From Herbaspirillum sp. meg3 (GTDB lineage: Bacteria > Pseudomonadota > Gammaproteobacteria > Burkholderiales > Burkholderiaceae_D): 64,000 nt of DNA. Shown in pieces: positions 41,735-50,463 of the stretch. The translations under genes and the position numbers were made by a program. Where the stretch lies: assembly GCF_002257565.1 (NCBI RefSeq), contig NZ_CP022736.1:2728001-2792000 (forward strand). Direction: 5' to 3'. How positions within the stretch are numbered: position 1 is the first letter of the stretch; every line of letters starts with the position of its first letter. The notes beneath the pieces were generated by a model, which saw nothing but the letters and a program-made list of their open reading frames with translations, was not told where the DNA came from and searched no databases.

Positions 41735-42601
41735 ATGAAACGTCTCTCCGCCCTTTTCCGACCTTTGGCCTTGTGCCTGAGCCTGATATCCGCAAGCTCT
41801 GCATTCGCTGCCCAACCACTGACAGTCGGCCTGATTCCGGCTGAAGATTCGCAAGCCATGCTGGAAAACAGCAAAAAGGTCATCGACAGCCTGCAAGAAC
41901 AGCTGGGCATGCCGGTCAAGCCTTTCATCGCCACCGACTACAACGGCATCATTGAAGCGCTGCGCTCGAAGAAGCTCGACGTCGCCTACCTCGGCCCGTT
42001 CTCTTACGTGCTGGCGACGTCGATCGCCAACGTCGAAGCCTTCTCCGTGGCGGAAACCAAGAAGACCGGCAAGAGCTCTTACAAGAGCCTGATCATCGTA
42101 CGCAAGGACAGCGGCATCGAAACCGTGCCGCAACTCAAGGGCCACACCATGGCCTTCGTCGATCCATCGTCGGCGTCGGGACATCTGTTTCCGACCGCAG
42201 GCCTGCAAAAGCAAGGCATCGAGCCGAGCAAGTATTTCTCGCGCGTGATCTTCTCCGGCTCGCATGACGCCAGCATCCTGGCCGTGGCCAACAAGAAGGT
42301 TGATGCCGCTGCCGTCGCCGACCGCATCTTCGCCGCCGCCGTCGCCAAAGGTGTCATCAAGCAAGCCGATTTCAACATCGTCTGGACTTCGCCGGACATC
42401 CCTGAATCGCCGATGGTCTGGCGCAAGGATCTGGATCCTGAACTGAAGAAGAAGATCGCCACCGCCTTCGCCAACATCAAGAACGTCGAATGGGGCGACC
42501 AGGGCGTGCTGAATGGTTTCGTGCCGACCAACGACGCCGCCTACAACGTTGTCCGCGACACCGCAAAGATCCTCAATCTCGACCTCAAGGCAATGAAATG
42601 A
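41735..42601 (+). CDS. phnD: Phosphonate ABC transporter substrate-binding protein
   Basis: 288 residues, a periplasmic protein that binds phosphonates. The signal peptide runs MKRLSALFRPLALCLSLISASSAFA; the family segments are LTVGLIPAEDSQAMLE, DVAYLGPFSYVLA and the FVDPSSASGHLFPTAGL stretch. The start at 41735 has AGGAG at good distance; an upstream ATG at 41678 would break the signal peptide. First gene of the operon; its stop overlaps the phnC start in ATGA. Confidence 0.93.
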   Translation: MKRLSALFRPLALCLSLISASSAFAAQPLTVGLIPAEDSQAMLENSKKVIDSLQEQLGMPVKPFIATDYNGIIEALRSKKLDVAYLGPFSYVLATSIANVEAFSVAETKKTGKSSYKSLIIVRKDSGIETVPQLKGHTMAFVDPSSASGHLFPTAGLQKQGIEPSKYFSRVIFSGSHDASILAVANKKVDAAAVADRIFAAAVAKGVIKQADFNIVWTSPDIPESPMVWRKDLDPELKKKIATAFANIKNVEWGDQGVLNGFVPTNDAAYNVVRDTAKILNLDLKAMK

Positions 42602-43431
42602 TCAAGATCCGTTCGCTCACCAAGCAATACGGCAGCAATGCCGTGCTGCGCGGCATCGACCTCGATGTCGCTCCCGGAGAATTCCTGGTCGTGCTGGGAC
42701 CGTCCGGCGCCGGCAAGTCAACCTTGCTGCGCTGTATCAACGGGCTGGCGACACCGACTTCCGGCGAGCTGGTGGCGGCCGGATTTGACGCCACCGATGC
42801 GCGCAACGGCAACGTTCGCAAGCTGCGCCAGCAGGTGGCCATGATTTTTCAGCATCACAATGTCGTGCCGCGCCTGTCGGTACTGAAAAACGTACTGACC
42901 GGCCGGCTCGGCCAGACCTCGACGCTCAGCTCGGTGCTGCAATTGTTCAGCCGTCAGGATATCGCCCTGGCGATGGACTGCCTGCGCCGCGTCGAGCTGG
43001 AACACAAAGCGGAACAGCGCACCGATGCGCTCTCAGGCGGCCAGCGTCAGCGTGTAGGCATTGCCCGCGCTCTGGCGCAGCGTCCGCAAGTCATTCTGGC
43101 CGACGAACCCGTCGCCAGTCTCGATCCCAAAACCTCACGGCTGGTGCTGCAATATCTGCGTGCAGCCTGCCGCGAACTCGGTATCACCGTGGTCTGCAAC
43201 CTGCATCAGGTCGACTACGCCCGTGAATTCGGTGATCGCATCGTCGGTCTGTCGGGCGGCAAACTGGTCTTCGACGGCCGCGGCGACGAGCTGCGCGATT
43301 CGCATCTCAATCTGATTTACTCCGGCCTTGACCAAGTCAAGGCCCAAGATGAATTGCATAACCCGATTCGCCACACAAATCAGCCCACTGATCAGCCCAC
43401 TGAAATGGTGCTGGAAGGAGCCCTGTCATGA
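42598..43431 (+). CDS. phnC: Phosphonate ABC transporter ATPase
   Basis: 277 residues. Walker A GPSGAGKST, signature LSGGQRQRV, Walker B VILADEPVASLD. The sequence fits PhnC. The ATG at 42598 overlaps the phnD stop, and the stop overlaps phnE in the same ATGA way, so translation is coupled. The C-terminus carries an extra run of about 20 Gln/Thr/Pro-rich residues (NPIRHTNQPTDQPTE) beyond the family end. It powers phosphonate import. Confidence 0.93.
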   Translation: MIKIRSLTKQYGSNAVLRGIDLDVAPGEFLVVLGPSGAGKSTLLRCINGLATPTSGELVAAGFDATDARNGNVRKLRQQVAMIFQHHNVVPRLSVLKNVLTGRLGQTSTLSSVLQLFSRQDIALAMDCLRRVELEHKAEQRTDALSGGQRQRVGIARALAQRPQVILADEPVASLDPKTSRLVLQYLRAACRELGITVVCNLHQVDYAREFGDRIVGLSGGKLVFDGRGDELRDSHLNLIYSGLDQVKAQDELHNPIRHTNQPTDQPTEMVLEGALS

Positions 43432-44291
43432 GTGTTCCCATGCAACCCGAAATGGACCGCGACGCATCCCGCTCCAGCTATCACGACTACGTCTGGACCG
43501 GCGCGCGTCCGCTGACTCTGCGCTCCTGGCTGCTGTGCATCGCCGCCGTCGCCGCAGTCGCTTTCGTTCTGGCGTGGAGCGCACAAGGCACGCAACTGAG
43601 CTGGAGCGAACTGGCCAACGGCCTGCCGCAGATCGGCGACTTTCTCAGCCGCTCTTTCCCGCCAAACTGGAAGATCCTCGGCAATCTCGTCGGCCCCGCC
43701 ATCGAGACCGTCCAGATCGCCATCTGGGGTACGCTGCTCGGCGTCATCGTTGCGATCCCCGTGTCCTTCCTTGCAGCACGCAACCTCAATCGCAACCGGG
43801 TCGTCTATCAGGCAGTGCGCCAGATGCTCAACGTCACGCGCAGCATCAATGAACTGATCCTCGCGCTGGTGTTCGTCTCCGCCGTCGGGCTCGGCCCTTT
43901 CCCCGGCGTGCTGGCATTGGCGCTGCATGGCGTCGGCATGGTCGGCAAGTTCTTCGCAGAAAGCATCGAGGAAATCGACGATGGCCCGCTCGAAGCTTTG
44001 CGCGCCACCGGCGCCCGTCCGCTGCAGGTCATCGTCTTCGGCGTCTTGCCGCAAGTCATCACGGCCTGGATCGCCACCGTGCTGTACCGCTTTGAAGTCA
44101 ATCTGCGTCAGGCCACCGTACTCGGCATGGTCGGCGCCGGCGGTCTCGGTTTCGAACTGGTCAACAGCCTGAAGCTGTTCAAGTACCAGGACACCGCAAC
44201 CTGCATCGTGGTTGTCACGCTGATGGTAGTCGTCGCCGATACGATCTCCAGCCGCTTGCGTCAGATGATCCAGGACGGCAAGACGCATTGA
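43428..44291 (+). CDS. phnE: Phosphonate ABC transporter permease
   Basis: 287 residues with about six membrane helices. The EAA-type loop is in EEIDDGPLEALRATGARPLQVIVFGVLPQ. The LAARNLNRNRVVYQAVRQMLNVTRSINELI segment and GLGFELVNSLKLFKYQDT are typical of PhnE. The start is fixed by the ATGA overlap with phnC. Together with PhnD and PhnC it forms a phosphonate importer in the inner membrane. Confidence 0.93.
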   Translation: MSVPMQPEMDRDASRSSYHDYVWTGARPLTLRSWLLCIAAVAAVAFVLAWSAQGTQLSWSELANGLPQIGDFLSRSFPPNWKILGNLVGPAIETVQIAIWGTLLGVIVAIPVSFLAARNLNRNRVVYQAVRQMLNVTRSINELILALVFVSAVGLGPFPGVLALALHGVGMVGKFFAESIEEIDDGPLEALRATGARPLQVIVFGVLPQVITAWIATVLYRFEVNLRQATVLGMVGAGGLGFELVNSLKLFKYQDTATCIVVVTLMVVVADTISSRLRQMIQDGKTH

Positions 44292-44335
44292 TTCAGCTGC
44301 ACTCATTTTCAGACACATTTTTAGTAAAGAACTCC

Positions 44336-45454
44336 ATGTGGAATTATCACAACCCGGTCGCCATACAGGCCGGTAGCGGCAGTCTGGCGCAGCTGCCGGG
44401 CTTGTTGAAGGGCAAGCGCGCCCTGCTGATCACCTTCCCTCAGGCCGCCTCGCTTGGGATGGAAGCGCGCATTGCTGAATTGCTTGGCACACAACTGGCC
44501 GGCATCGAGAACGCGGTGCAACCGAACCCCGACGTCAGCTGGCTTGCTGCGATGTATGAGCGCGTATGGCGCGATTACACCGATGTCGACTGCATCGTCG
44601 CCTTCGGCGGCGGCAGCGTGATCGACTGCGCCAAAGCCATGCTGAGCAAAACGCCTTCCGGCCGTTTCGACGAATTGCTTTCACATTTGCGCGACGCTGC
44701 ACCGCTGTCGGGTATCGGCGCCAAGACGCTGATCGCCATCCCGACCACCGCCGGCACCGGCAGCGAAGTCACGCCATGGGCCACCATCTGGGATGCAGCC
44801 GCGGGCAACAAATATTCCCTGCATCAGGACTGGACCTGGCCGCTGGCTGCCATCATCGACCCACAACTGATGCTGAGCCTGCCGCAGGACATGACGCTGG
44901 CCAGCGGACTTGACGCGCTGTCGCATGCACTGGAATCGATCTGGAACGTCAACCGCAATCCGGTCTCTGCCAGCCTCGCAGCGACAGCGGCACGCAGCAT
45001 CATCGATACACTTCCCGCTTTGCTGCACCATCCGCGCGACCTGCTGCTGCGCGAACGCATGGCGGTTGCCGCACTGCAAGCCGGACTGGCGTTTTCCAAT
45101 ACCAAGACGGCGCTCGCGCATTCACTGTCTTACGACATCACGCTGCATCACGGCGTCACCCATGGCATTGCCTGCTCGTTCTCGCTGCCGCGCGTCATGG
45201 CGCTGGCCTTCGGCAACGCGGCCGACGTCGATGCACTGCTGCTGAAGATCTTCGACGCCGTCGATGCGCAGGAAGCGGTCGACAATTTATCCGGCTTCCT
45301 CGAACGCCTGGGTGTGAGTACTGATCCAGCAGATTACGGCGTCGCCGATGCCTGGGACGCGCTCGTGCAACGCGCCTTGCAAGGTCCACGCGGACGCAAT
45401 TTTATCGCCGCAGCAAAAGACACCTCCAACACATTACACGCCATCCATCCGTGA
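44336..45454 (+). CDS. Phosphonate-associated iron-containing alcohol dehydrogenase
   Basis: 372 residues, group III alcohol dehydrogenase, of the kind found in phosphonate operons. NAD motif FGGGSVIDCAK; metal ligands are expected in DALSHALES and HGVTHGIACSF. It should interconvert an alcohol and an aldehyde; phosphonoacetaldehyde and 2-hydroxyethylphosphonate are the natural guess since phnX is next. The ATG at 44336 was chosen from the family start (MWNYHNPVAIQAG); a TTG at 44288 is in frame but without likeness. It lies between phnE and phnX. Confidence 0.88.
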   Translation: MWNYHNPVAIQAGSGSLAQLPGLLKGKRALLITFPQAASLGMEARIAELLGTQLAGIENAVQPNPDVSWLAAMYERVWRDYTDVDCIVAFGGGSVIDCAKAMLSKTPSGRFDELLSHLRDAAPLSGIGAKTLIAIPTTAGTGSEVTPWATIWDAAAGNKYSLHQDWTWPLAAIIDPQLMLSLPQDMTLASGLDALSHALESIWNVNRNPVSASLAATAARSIIDTLPALLHHPRDLLLRERMAVAALQAGLAFSNTKTALAHSLSYDITLHHGVTHGIACSFSLPRVMALAFGNAADVDALLLKIFDAVDAQEAVDNLSGFLERLGVSTDPADYGVADAWDALVQRALQGPRGRNFIAAAKDTSNTLHAIHP

Positions 45455-45471
45455 ACCAGAAAGGAACTCCC

Positions 45472-46299
45472 ATGTCCCGTACAAGCACCGCTCCCAAAGA
45501 GCTCCAGGCCGTCATCTTTGACTGGGCCGGCACACTGGTCGACTTCGGCTCGCTGGCGCCGACACAGATTTTCGTCGATGCCTTCAAGAGCTTCGACATG
45601 AACATTTCGCTCAAGCAGGCACGCGGCCCGATGGGCTTGTCCAAGTGGCAGCACATCCGCACCCTGCTCGACAATCCTGAAATCGCCCGTCAATGGAAGG
45701 AATGTCACGGACAGTTGCCGACTGATGCCGATGTCGACGCCCTTTACGCACGCTTCATGCCGATGCAGATCGCCAAGGTCGGCGAATATTCGCAACCGAT
45801 CGACGGTGTCCAGCAAACGCTCGCCTGGCTGCGCCAGCAAGGTTTGAAAATCGGCTCTTGCTCAGGCTATCCGCGTCAGGTGCTTGATGTGCTGCTGCCG
45901 CTGGCCGCAGCCGAAGGCATCACGCCCGACCACGTCATCGCCGGCGATGAATTGCCTGCAGGTGGTCGCCCTGGCCCGTACATGGCGTTGGCCAACATGC
46001 TGGCGTTGAAGATCAGCAACGTCGCCGCCTGCATCAAGGTCGACGACACCACGCCCGGTATCGAAGAAGGCATCAACGCAGGCATGTGGACAGTCGGCAT
46101 TTCTCTGTCCGGCAATGAAGTCGGCTGCACCAAGGCAGAGCTGGCGCAATTGTCGCCGGAAGAAATCAAGGCCCTCAAGACACTGGCAGAAATGCGCCTG
46201 CGTGAAGCCGGCGCCCATTACGTGATCGACTCCGTCGCGGATTTGCCTGGCGTGGTGGAACTGATTGCAGAACGACTGAAGGCCGGCGAACGTCCTTAA
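45472..46299 (+). CDS. phnX: Phosphonoacetaldehyde hydrolase (phosphonatase)
   Basis: 275 residues, HAD superfamily. It splits phosphonoacetaldehyde into acetaldehyde and phosphate. The Asp nucleophile is D17 (IFDWAGT) and the Schiff-base lysine K58 in MGLSKWQHI, both hallmarks of PhnX; KVDDTTPGIEEG carries the acidic Mg site. The start at 45472 has AAAGGA; a GTG at 45451 overlaps the stop of the upstream gene. Last gene of the operon, and its end product is phosphate. The partner transaminase PhnW is not adjacent. Confidence 0.95.
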   Translation: MSRTSTAPKELQAVIFDWAGTLVDFGSLAPTQIFVDAFKSFDMNISLKQARGPMGLSKWQHIRTLLDNPEIARQWKECHGQLPTDADVDALYARFMPMQIAKVGEYSQPIDGVQQTLAWLRQQGLKIGSCSGYPRQVLDVLLPLAAAEGITPDHVIAGDELPAGGRPGPYMALANMLALKISNVAACIKVDDTTPGIEEGINAGMWTVGISLSGNEVGCTKAELAQLSPEEIKALKTLAEMRLREAGAHYVIDSVADLPGVVELIAERLKAGERP

Positions 46300-46316
46300 G
46301 CATGTCATCAGGTTGT

Positions 46317-46341
46317 CGGGCTTCTCAGATGCCGAAGCCCG
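46317..46341 (+). terminator. Hairpin after phnX
   Basis: CGGGCTTC pairs with GAAGCCCG around nine bases, 18 bases after the stop. No U-tract follows, so termination is uncertain. Confidence 0.4.
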
Positions 46342-46389
46342 GCCATCCTTCAGCGTACAATGCCACGTCCTTTTCAATAAAAAAATCAC

Positions 46390-47115
46390 GTGGCAACTTA
46401 TCTATTCATCCTGCTTGTCGGCCTCGCTGCCGGCATGATCAGCGGCGTCATCGGCACCGGCTCCTCCATCATGTTGCTGCCGGTGCTGGTCTACAACTTT
46501 GGCCCCAAGCAAGCCGTCCCCATCATGGCAGTCGCAGCCCTCATGGCGAATCTGGCACGCGTGCTGGCCTGGTGGCGCGTGGTCGACTGGCGTGCCTTTG
46601 CGGCTTATTCCATCACCGGTATTCCAGCCGCAGCCATCGGCGCGCGTACGCTCCTGGTCTTGCCTGCACATCTGATCGAAGTCAGTCTCGGGGTATTTTT
46701 TCTGGCGATGGTGCCTTTCCGCCATTGGCTGAAAAAGCACGACTTCAAAGTCCGTCTGTGGCAGTTGTCGGTAGCGGGCGCGGTCATCGGCTTCCTGACC
46801 GGCATCGTGCTTTCAACCGGGCCGCTGAGCGTGCCGGTGTTCACGGCTTACGGTCTGACCAAAGGTGCATTTCTGTCGACTGAGGCAGCGAGTTCGCTGT
46901 TTCTCTACGTCAGCAAAGTACTGACTTTCCGCGAGTTCGGCGCCATGCCGCTGAGTGTTTTCCTGCAAGGTTTGCTGGTGGGAGCATCATTGATGGCAGG
47001 CACGTTCGCCGGCAAGTTTTTTGTCATGAAGATGAGCGAAGCCAATTTTCAGCGCTTGCTGGATTTGTTGCTGCTGCTGTCTGGCTTGTCGCTGCTATGG
47101 ACAGCCATACGCTAA
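46390..47115 (+). CDS. Sulfite exporter TauE/SafE family permease
   Basis: A membrane protein of 241 residues with about seven to eight hydrophobic segments, TSUP family. The conserved GMISGVIGTGSSIMLLPVLVY motif lies near the start and is repeated weakly in GAVIGFLTGIVLSTGPLSVPVF. Family members export sulfite or organosulfonates, or move other organic anions. The start is a GTG at 46390, chosen because the protein begins as usual there; no ribosome site is obvious. It lies downstream of phnX in the same direction, and a shared transcript is possible but not needed. Confidence 0.85.
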   Translation: MATYLFILLVGLAAGMISGVIGTGSSIMLLPVLVYNFGPKQAVPIMAVAALMANLARVLAWWRVVDWRAFAAYSITGIPAAAIGARTLLVLPAHLIEVSLGVFFLAMVPFRHWLKKHDFKVRLWQLSVAGAVIGFLTGIVLSTGPLSVPVFTAYGLTKGAFLSTEAASSLFLYVSKVLTFREFGAMPLSVFLQGLLVGASLMAGTFAGKFFVMKMSEANFQRLLDLLLLLSGLSLLWTAIR

Positions 47116-47193
47116 GTGATTTATCAGGCAAGCACGCCTTGCGCTTTTGGCTTATGCTGCCAGCACGACTACGTAACTGAACAAGGAACAATC

Positions 47194-47394
47194 ATGCCCA
47201 AAAAAGAAGAGAAGCTGGATCCGGAAACTGAAGCGCTGATCCAGTGGTGTACCGAAGTCGAGAAGTTTTTGGTCAAGGGCGGCGCAACGCTTGCACAGGC
47301 GCAAGAACACATCGAGGAAGAAGTCGAATGGTTTACCGATTTATTCTATGACGGTCTGACGCCGGAAGAAGCCGCGAAAGAAGCGCTCAATTAA
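47194..47394 (+). CDS. Small acidic hypothetical protein, 66 residues
   Basis: The start at 47194 has AAGGAA at a good distance. The sequence is acidic and helical (LDPETEALIQWCTEVEKFLV, EHIEEEVEWFTDLFYDGL). I do not recognise the family and propose no function. A frame open from 47116 is not likely to be used. Confidence 0.65.
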   Translation: MPKKEEKLDPETEALIQWCTEVEKFLVKGGATLAQAQEHIEEEVEWFTDLFYDGLTPEEAAKEALN

Positions 47395-47582
47395 ATAGCG
47401 GCAAAATAATCTTTCCTGCAAGTGCAGACAAGTACGCGCTGCTGTAACAAAGTTTGTCCGGCAAGTAATGAACTGTAGGACAGGTGTAACAATTGGATTC
47501 GGCGGATGGCTTTCAGCGGCGATAGCGCTACAGTGGATCATCGTTCTACTCGTAGTTCCGTACAAGCCCCTGAAAGACCATC

Positions 47583-47969
47583 ATGCTTCCTTTCCGACTC
47601 TGCGTCTCCGCCATCCTCGCCGGCAAGAAGCCGGCTGCCATTCCCGCTGCATCCGAAGAATCCTCCCTCGTCGCCACGATGCCGCCACCTCCGCCGAAGA
47701 CGGAAGCCGCGCCAAGCGACCGCGACGGCGTCATCTGGAGCCCGGGCTACTGGAAATTCACCAACAACTGGTTTGTCTGGTGCGCCGGGCATTGGGAACT
47801 GTCCCGCCCCGGTCAACGCTATGTCGCACCATGCTGGGAGCATTATGCCGACGGCTGGCACTTTCAGCCCGGTACATGGCGCGACGATACTGCAGGAAAA
47901 TCGTCGAAAAAACAAAGCGATGCCACCAATGGCAACATCGGCTACGACGTCCTCGGCGCTTTCCGTTAA
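47583..47969 (+). CDS. YXWGXW/WxxGxW repeat protein
   Basis: 128 residues. Two aromatic repeats are visible: SPGYWKFTNNWFVWCAGHWE and a later WEHYADGWHFQPGTW. Such repeats are common in small secreted or envelope proteins of betaproteobacteria. The N-terminus (MLPFRLCVSAILAG...) is only weakly signal-like and a Pro-rich stretch (MPPPPPK) follows. Its stop overlaps the convergent cobQ stop. Function unknown. Confidence 0.65.
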   Translation: MLPFRLCVSAILAGKKPAAIPAASEESSLVATMPPPPPKTEAAPSDRDGVIWSPGYWKFTNNWFVWCAGHWELSRPGQRYVAPCWEHYADGWHFQPGTWRDDTAGKSSKKQSDATNGNIGYDVLGAFR

Positions 47970-49426
47970 GCGCGGTAATTGACCTTCAGCAGCGCATCAA
48001 GCAAAGGCTGCGTAGCGTCGGCGATGCGCTCCAGGCTTTGCTCGCGCAACTGATCAAGATCGACGGCATCGACGCCGCCCAGACCGGCCCACGCCAACAA
48101 GGCAGAGAAAGCCTGCGGCGTGTCGAACATGCCATGCAGGTAACTCCCCAGAATCTGGTCATCCACCGAACGTGCGCCTTCAGGACGGCCATCGATATGG
48201 AACGCGGGTCGTTGCATGGCCTCGCCTGCCGAAACACCCATGTGAATTTCATAGCCGGTGACACTGGCATCCTCTTCAGTGAACGCACATTTCCCTGACA
48301 CTTGCAGCAGCTGTTTCTGCTGCGTCAGTTCGGTACGCATCGCCAGCAGATCCAGCCCTTCCATGCTGCCCGGCGTACCTTCCACGCCATGCGGATCGTC
48401 GACGCTGCGGCCCAGCATCTGGAAGCCGCCGCAAATACCGATCAGCTTGCCGCCGTAGCGCAGATGTTTTCTGATGGCGTCGGGCCAGCCCTGCTGCTTG
48501 AGCCAGGCGAGATCGTTACGCGTATTCTTGCTGCCCGGCAGAATGATCAGGTCGGCAGGCGGAATCGGCTGACCCGGGCCAATGAACTGCAGATCCACAT
48601 CCGGATGCGCGCGTAAAGCATCAAAGTCGGTGTGATTGCTGATGCGCGGCAAGACCGGCACCACCACGCGAAATTTCCCTCTGACACTCTGCGAGGAAGC
48701 CACGGCATCCTCGGCATCCAGATGCAAGCCATGCAAGTAAGGCAGTACCGCCAGCACAGGTTTGCCGGTGCGTTCTTCCAGCCAGTCCAGCCCCGGTTGC
48801 AACAGGCTGATGTCGCCGCGAAAACGATTGATGACGAAACCGACGATACGCTTGCGCTCGCTCTCGGACAAACAATCGAGCGTACCGACCAGATGCGCAA
48901 ACACACCGCCACGATCAATGTCGGCGACAAGAATCACCGGGCAATCGACAGCTTCTGCAAAGCCCATATTGGCGATATCGCGTGCGCGCAGGTTGATTTC
49001 CGCCGGGCTGCCTGCGCCTTCCACCAGCACTGCCTCGTACTGCTCGCGCAACCGGTGATAGGACTCCAGCACGGCAGCCATCGCACTGGTCTTGTAGCGA
49101 TGGTAGTCGCGCGCGTTCATGTCGGCGCGCACCTTGCCGTGCACGATCACTTGCGCGCCGGTATCGCTGGACGGCTTCAACAGCACCGGGTTCATATCGG
49201 TATGGGGCGCGATGCGCGCAGCCTGCGCCTGCAAAGCCTGCGCGCGGCCGATTTCGCCACCGTCGCTGGTGACGGCGCTGTTGAGCGCCATGTTTTGCGG
49301 CTTGAACGGCGCGACCTTGACGCCGTGGCGCACCAGCAGGCGGCACAAGGCGGCGACCACCGTACTTTTGCCGGCGTCCGACGTTGTCCCCTGCACCATC
49401 AGGGTATGGAAAGGGAGCAGATTCAT
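47966..49426 (-). CDS. cobQ: Cobyric acid synthase
   Basis: 486 residues. It amidates adenosylcobyrinic acid a,c-diamide at four side chains with glutamine and ATP. N-terminal dethiobiotin synthase-like domain with VQGTTSDAGKST, then FKPQNMALNS and ADIDRGGVFAHL; the C-terminal glutaminase domain has the nucleophile Cys in GICGGFQMLG and the His in GSYLHGMFD. The start at 49426 is in an ATGA overlap with the cobC stop; an upstream in-frame extension is low-complexity. It is the last gene of the cobalamin operon. Confidence 0.95.
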   Translation of the reverse strand: MNLLPFHTLMVQGTTSDAGKSTVVAALCRLLVRHGVKVAPFKPQNMALNSAVTSDGGEIGRAQALQAQAARIAPHTDMNPVLLKPSSDTGAQVIVHGKVRADMNARDYHRYKTSAMAAVLESYHRLREQYEAVLVEGAGSPAEINLRARDIANMGFAEAVDCPVILVADIDRGGVFAHLVGTLDCLSESERKRIVGFVINRFRGDISLLQPGLDWLEERTGKPVLAVLPYLHGLHLDAEDAVASSQSVRGKFRVVVPVLPRISNHTDFDALRAHPDVDLQFIGPGQPIPPADLIILPGSKNTRNDLAWLKQQGWPDAIRKHLRYGGKLIGICGGFQMLGRSVDDPHGVEGTPGSMEGLDLLAMRTELTQQKQLLQVSGKCAFTEEDASVTGYEIHMGVSAGEAMQRPAFHIDGRPEGARSVDDQILGSYLHGMFDTPQAFSALLAWAGLGGVDAVDLDQLREQSLERIADATQPLLDALLKVNYRA

Positions 49427-50463
49427 GCGGCATGCTCCGGGTTCTTGTTTTTGTTCTGATTTTTGTTCTGATTCCAGCCTTGCAAGGCTGTCTGCAAGCG
49501 CTGCCAACCAGCCTCATCCGGCGGCAGACCCAGCCTTATTCCACCTGCGCCGCGTGTAAACAGACGCACCCAGATCCCCTGCTGCGCCATCCAGTCATGG
49601 AATCCGGCAGCATCGGGTTCCGCCCACCATTGATACATCGCGCTGCCGCTTGCCTGTATGCCGACACCGACCAATAGTTGGTTCAGCCTCTCGCCATCGG
49701 CCAGGAGACGTTCGCATGTGGCGCGTTGCCAATCCTCGTCGCACAAGGCTGCAATGCCGATCTCCTGCGCCGGGCCGCTGACTGCCCATGGCCCCAGCCA
49801 TTTCTGCAGGGACTCCAGCACAGTATTTTGCGCAGCGACAAAACCAAGCCGCAGGCCCGCGAGACCAAAGAATTTTCCGACCGAGCGCAAGACGATCAGC
49901 CCGGGCTGCACGCCCGCTTGTCCGGTCACACTCAGGTGGGGTGTCGTATCGCCGAATGCCTCGTCAACCACCAGCCAGCCACCGCGTGACGCCAGTTGTT
50001 GCGCCCACCCGAGCAAGACCTCCGGTGCGACGCGTGCACCAGTCGGGTTATTGGGATTGCAGACCACCATCACGTCGCAGTTATCCAGCGCTTTCTGCAG
50101 ATCCGCATAGTCAATTTCGCGCATGGCATGTCCGGCCTGCTGCCACCGATGCGCATGCTCGGCATACGCCGGTGCCGCCACGACCACGCGCGACACGCCT
50201 TTTTCACGTAACCGGAGCTGCGGCAAGGCTTGTATCGCCGCCTGTGTGCCGGCCACCGCCAGCATGCGCGGTGCGCCGTAATAGGCGCATGCCGCCATGA
50301 CGAGCGCATCGCTGGACTCCGGTAAGCGATGCCAGGCATCGGCGCGCAACACGGGTACCGGATAGCAGTTCGGATTGATCCCCGTCGACAAATCCAGCCA
50401 CTCTGCGCGCGCAATGCCATAGCGCATCACCGCATCATTGAGGTTGCCGCCATGCTCAAGCAT
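49423..50463 (-). CDS. cobC: Threonine-phosphate decarboxylase
   Basis: 346 residues, PLP enzyme that yields aminopropanol phosphate for the nucleotide loop. The opening HGGNLNDAVMRYG, CNPNNPTGA, VVDEAFGD and the PLP lysine region VLRSVGKFFGLAGLRLGF are diagnostic. The C-terminus ends in a polar tail NQNKNQNKNKN, encoded in part by a perfect 12-base tandem repeat (49448-49471). Its start overlaps the end of cbiB by eight bases. Confidence 0.93.
   Translation of the reverse strand: MLEHGGNLNDAVMRYGIARAEWLDLSTGINPNCYPVPVLRADAWHRLPESSDALVMAACAYYGAPRMLAVAGTQAAIQALPQLRLREKGVSRVVVAAPAYAEHAHRWQQAGHAMREIDYADLQKALDNCDVMVVCNPNNPTGARVAPEVLLGWAQQLASRGGWLVVDEAFGDTTPHLSVTGQAGVQPGLIVLRSVGKFFGLAGLRLGFVAAQNTVLESLQKWLGPWAVSGPAQEIGIAALCDEDWQRATCERLLADGERLNQLLVGVGIQASGSAMYQWWAEPDAAGFHDWMAQQGIWVRLFTRGAGGIRLGLPPDEAGWQRLQTALQGWNQNKNQNKNKNPEHAA
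49448..49471 (-). repeat. 12-base tandem duplication in cobC
   Basis: On the plus strand TTTTTGTTCTGA occurs twice in a row. It adds four residues per copy to the cobC tail, without changing the frame. Slippage could alter the copy number. Confidence 0.6.
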
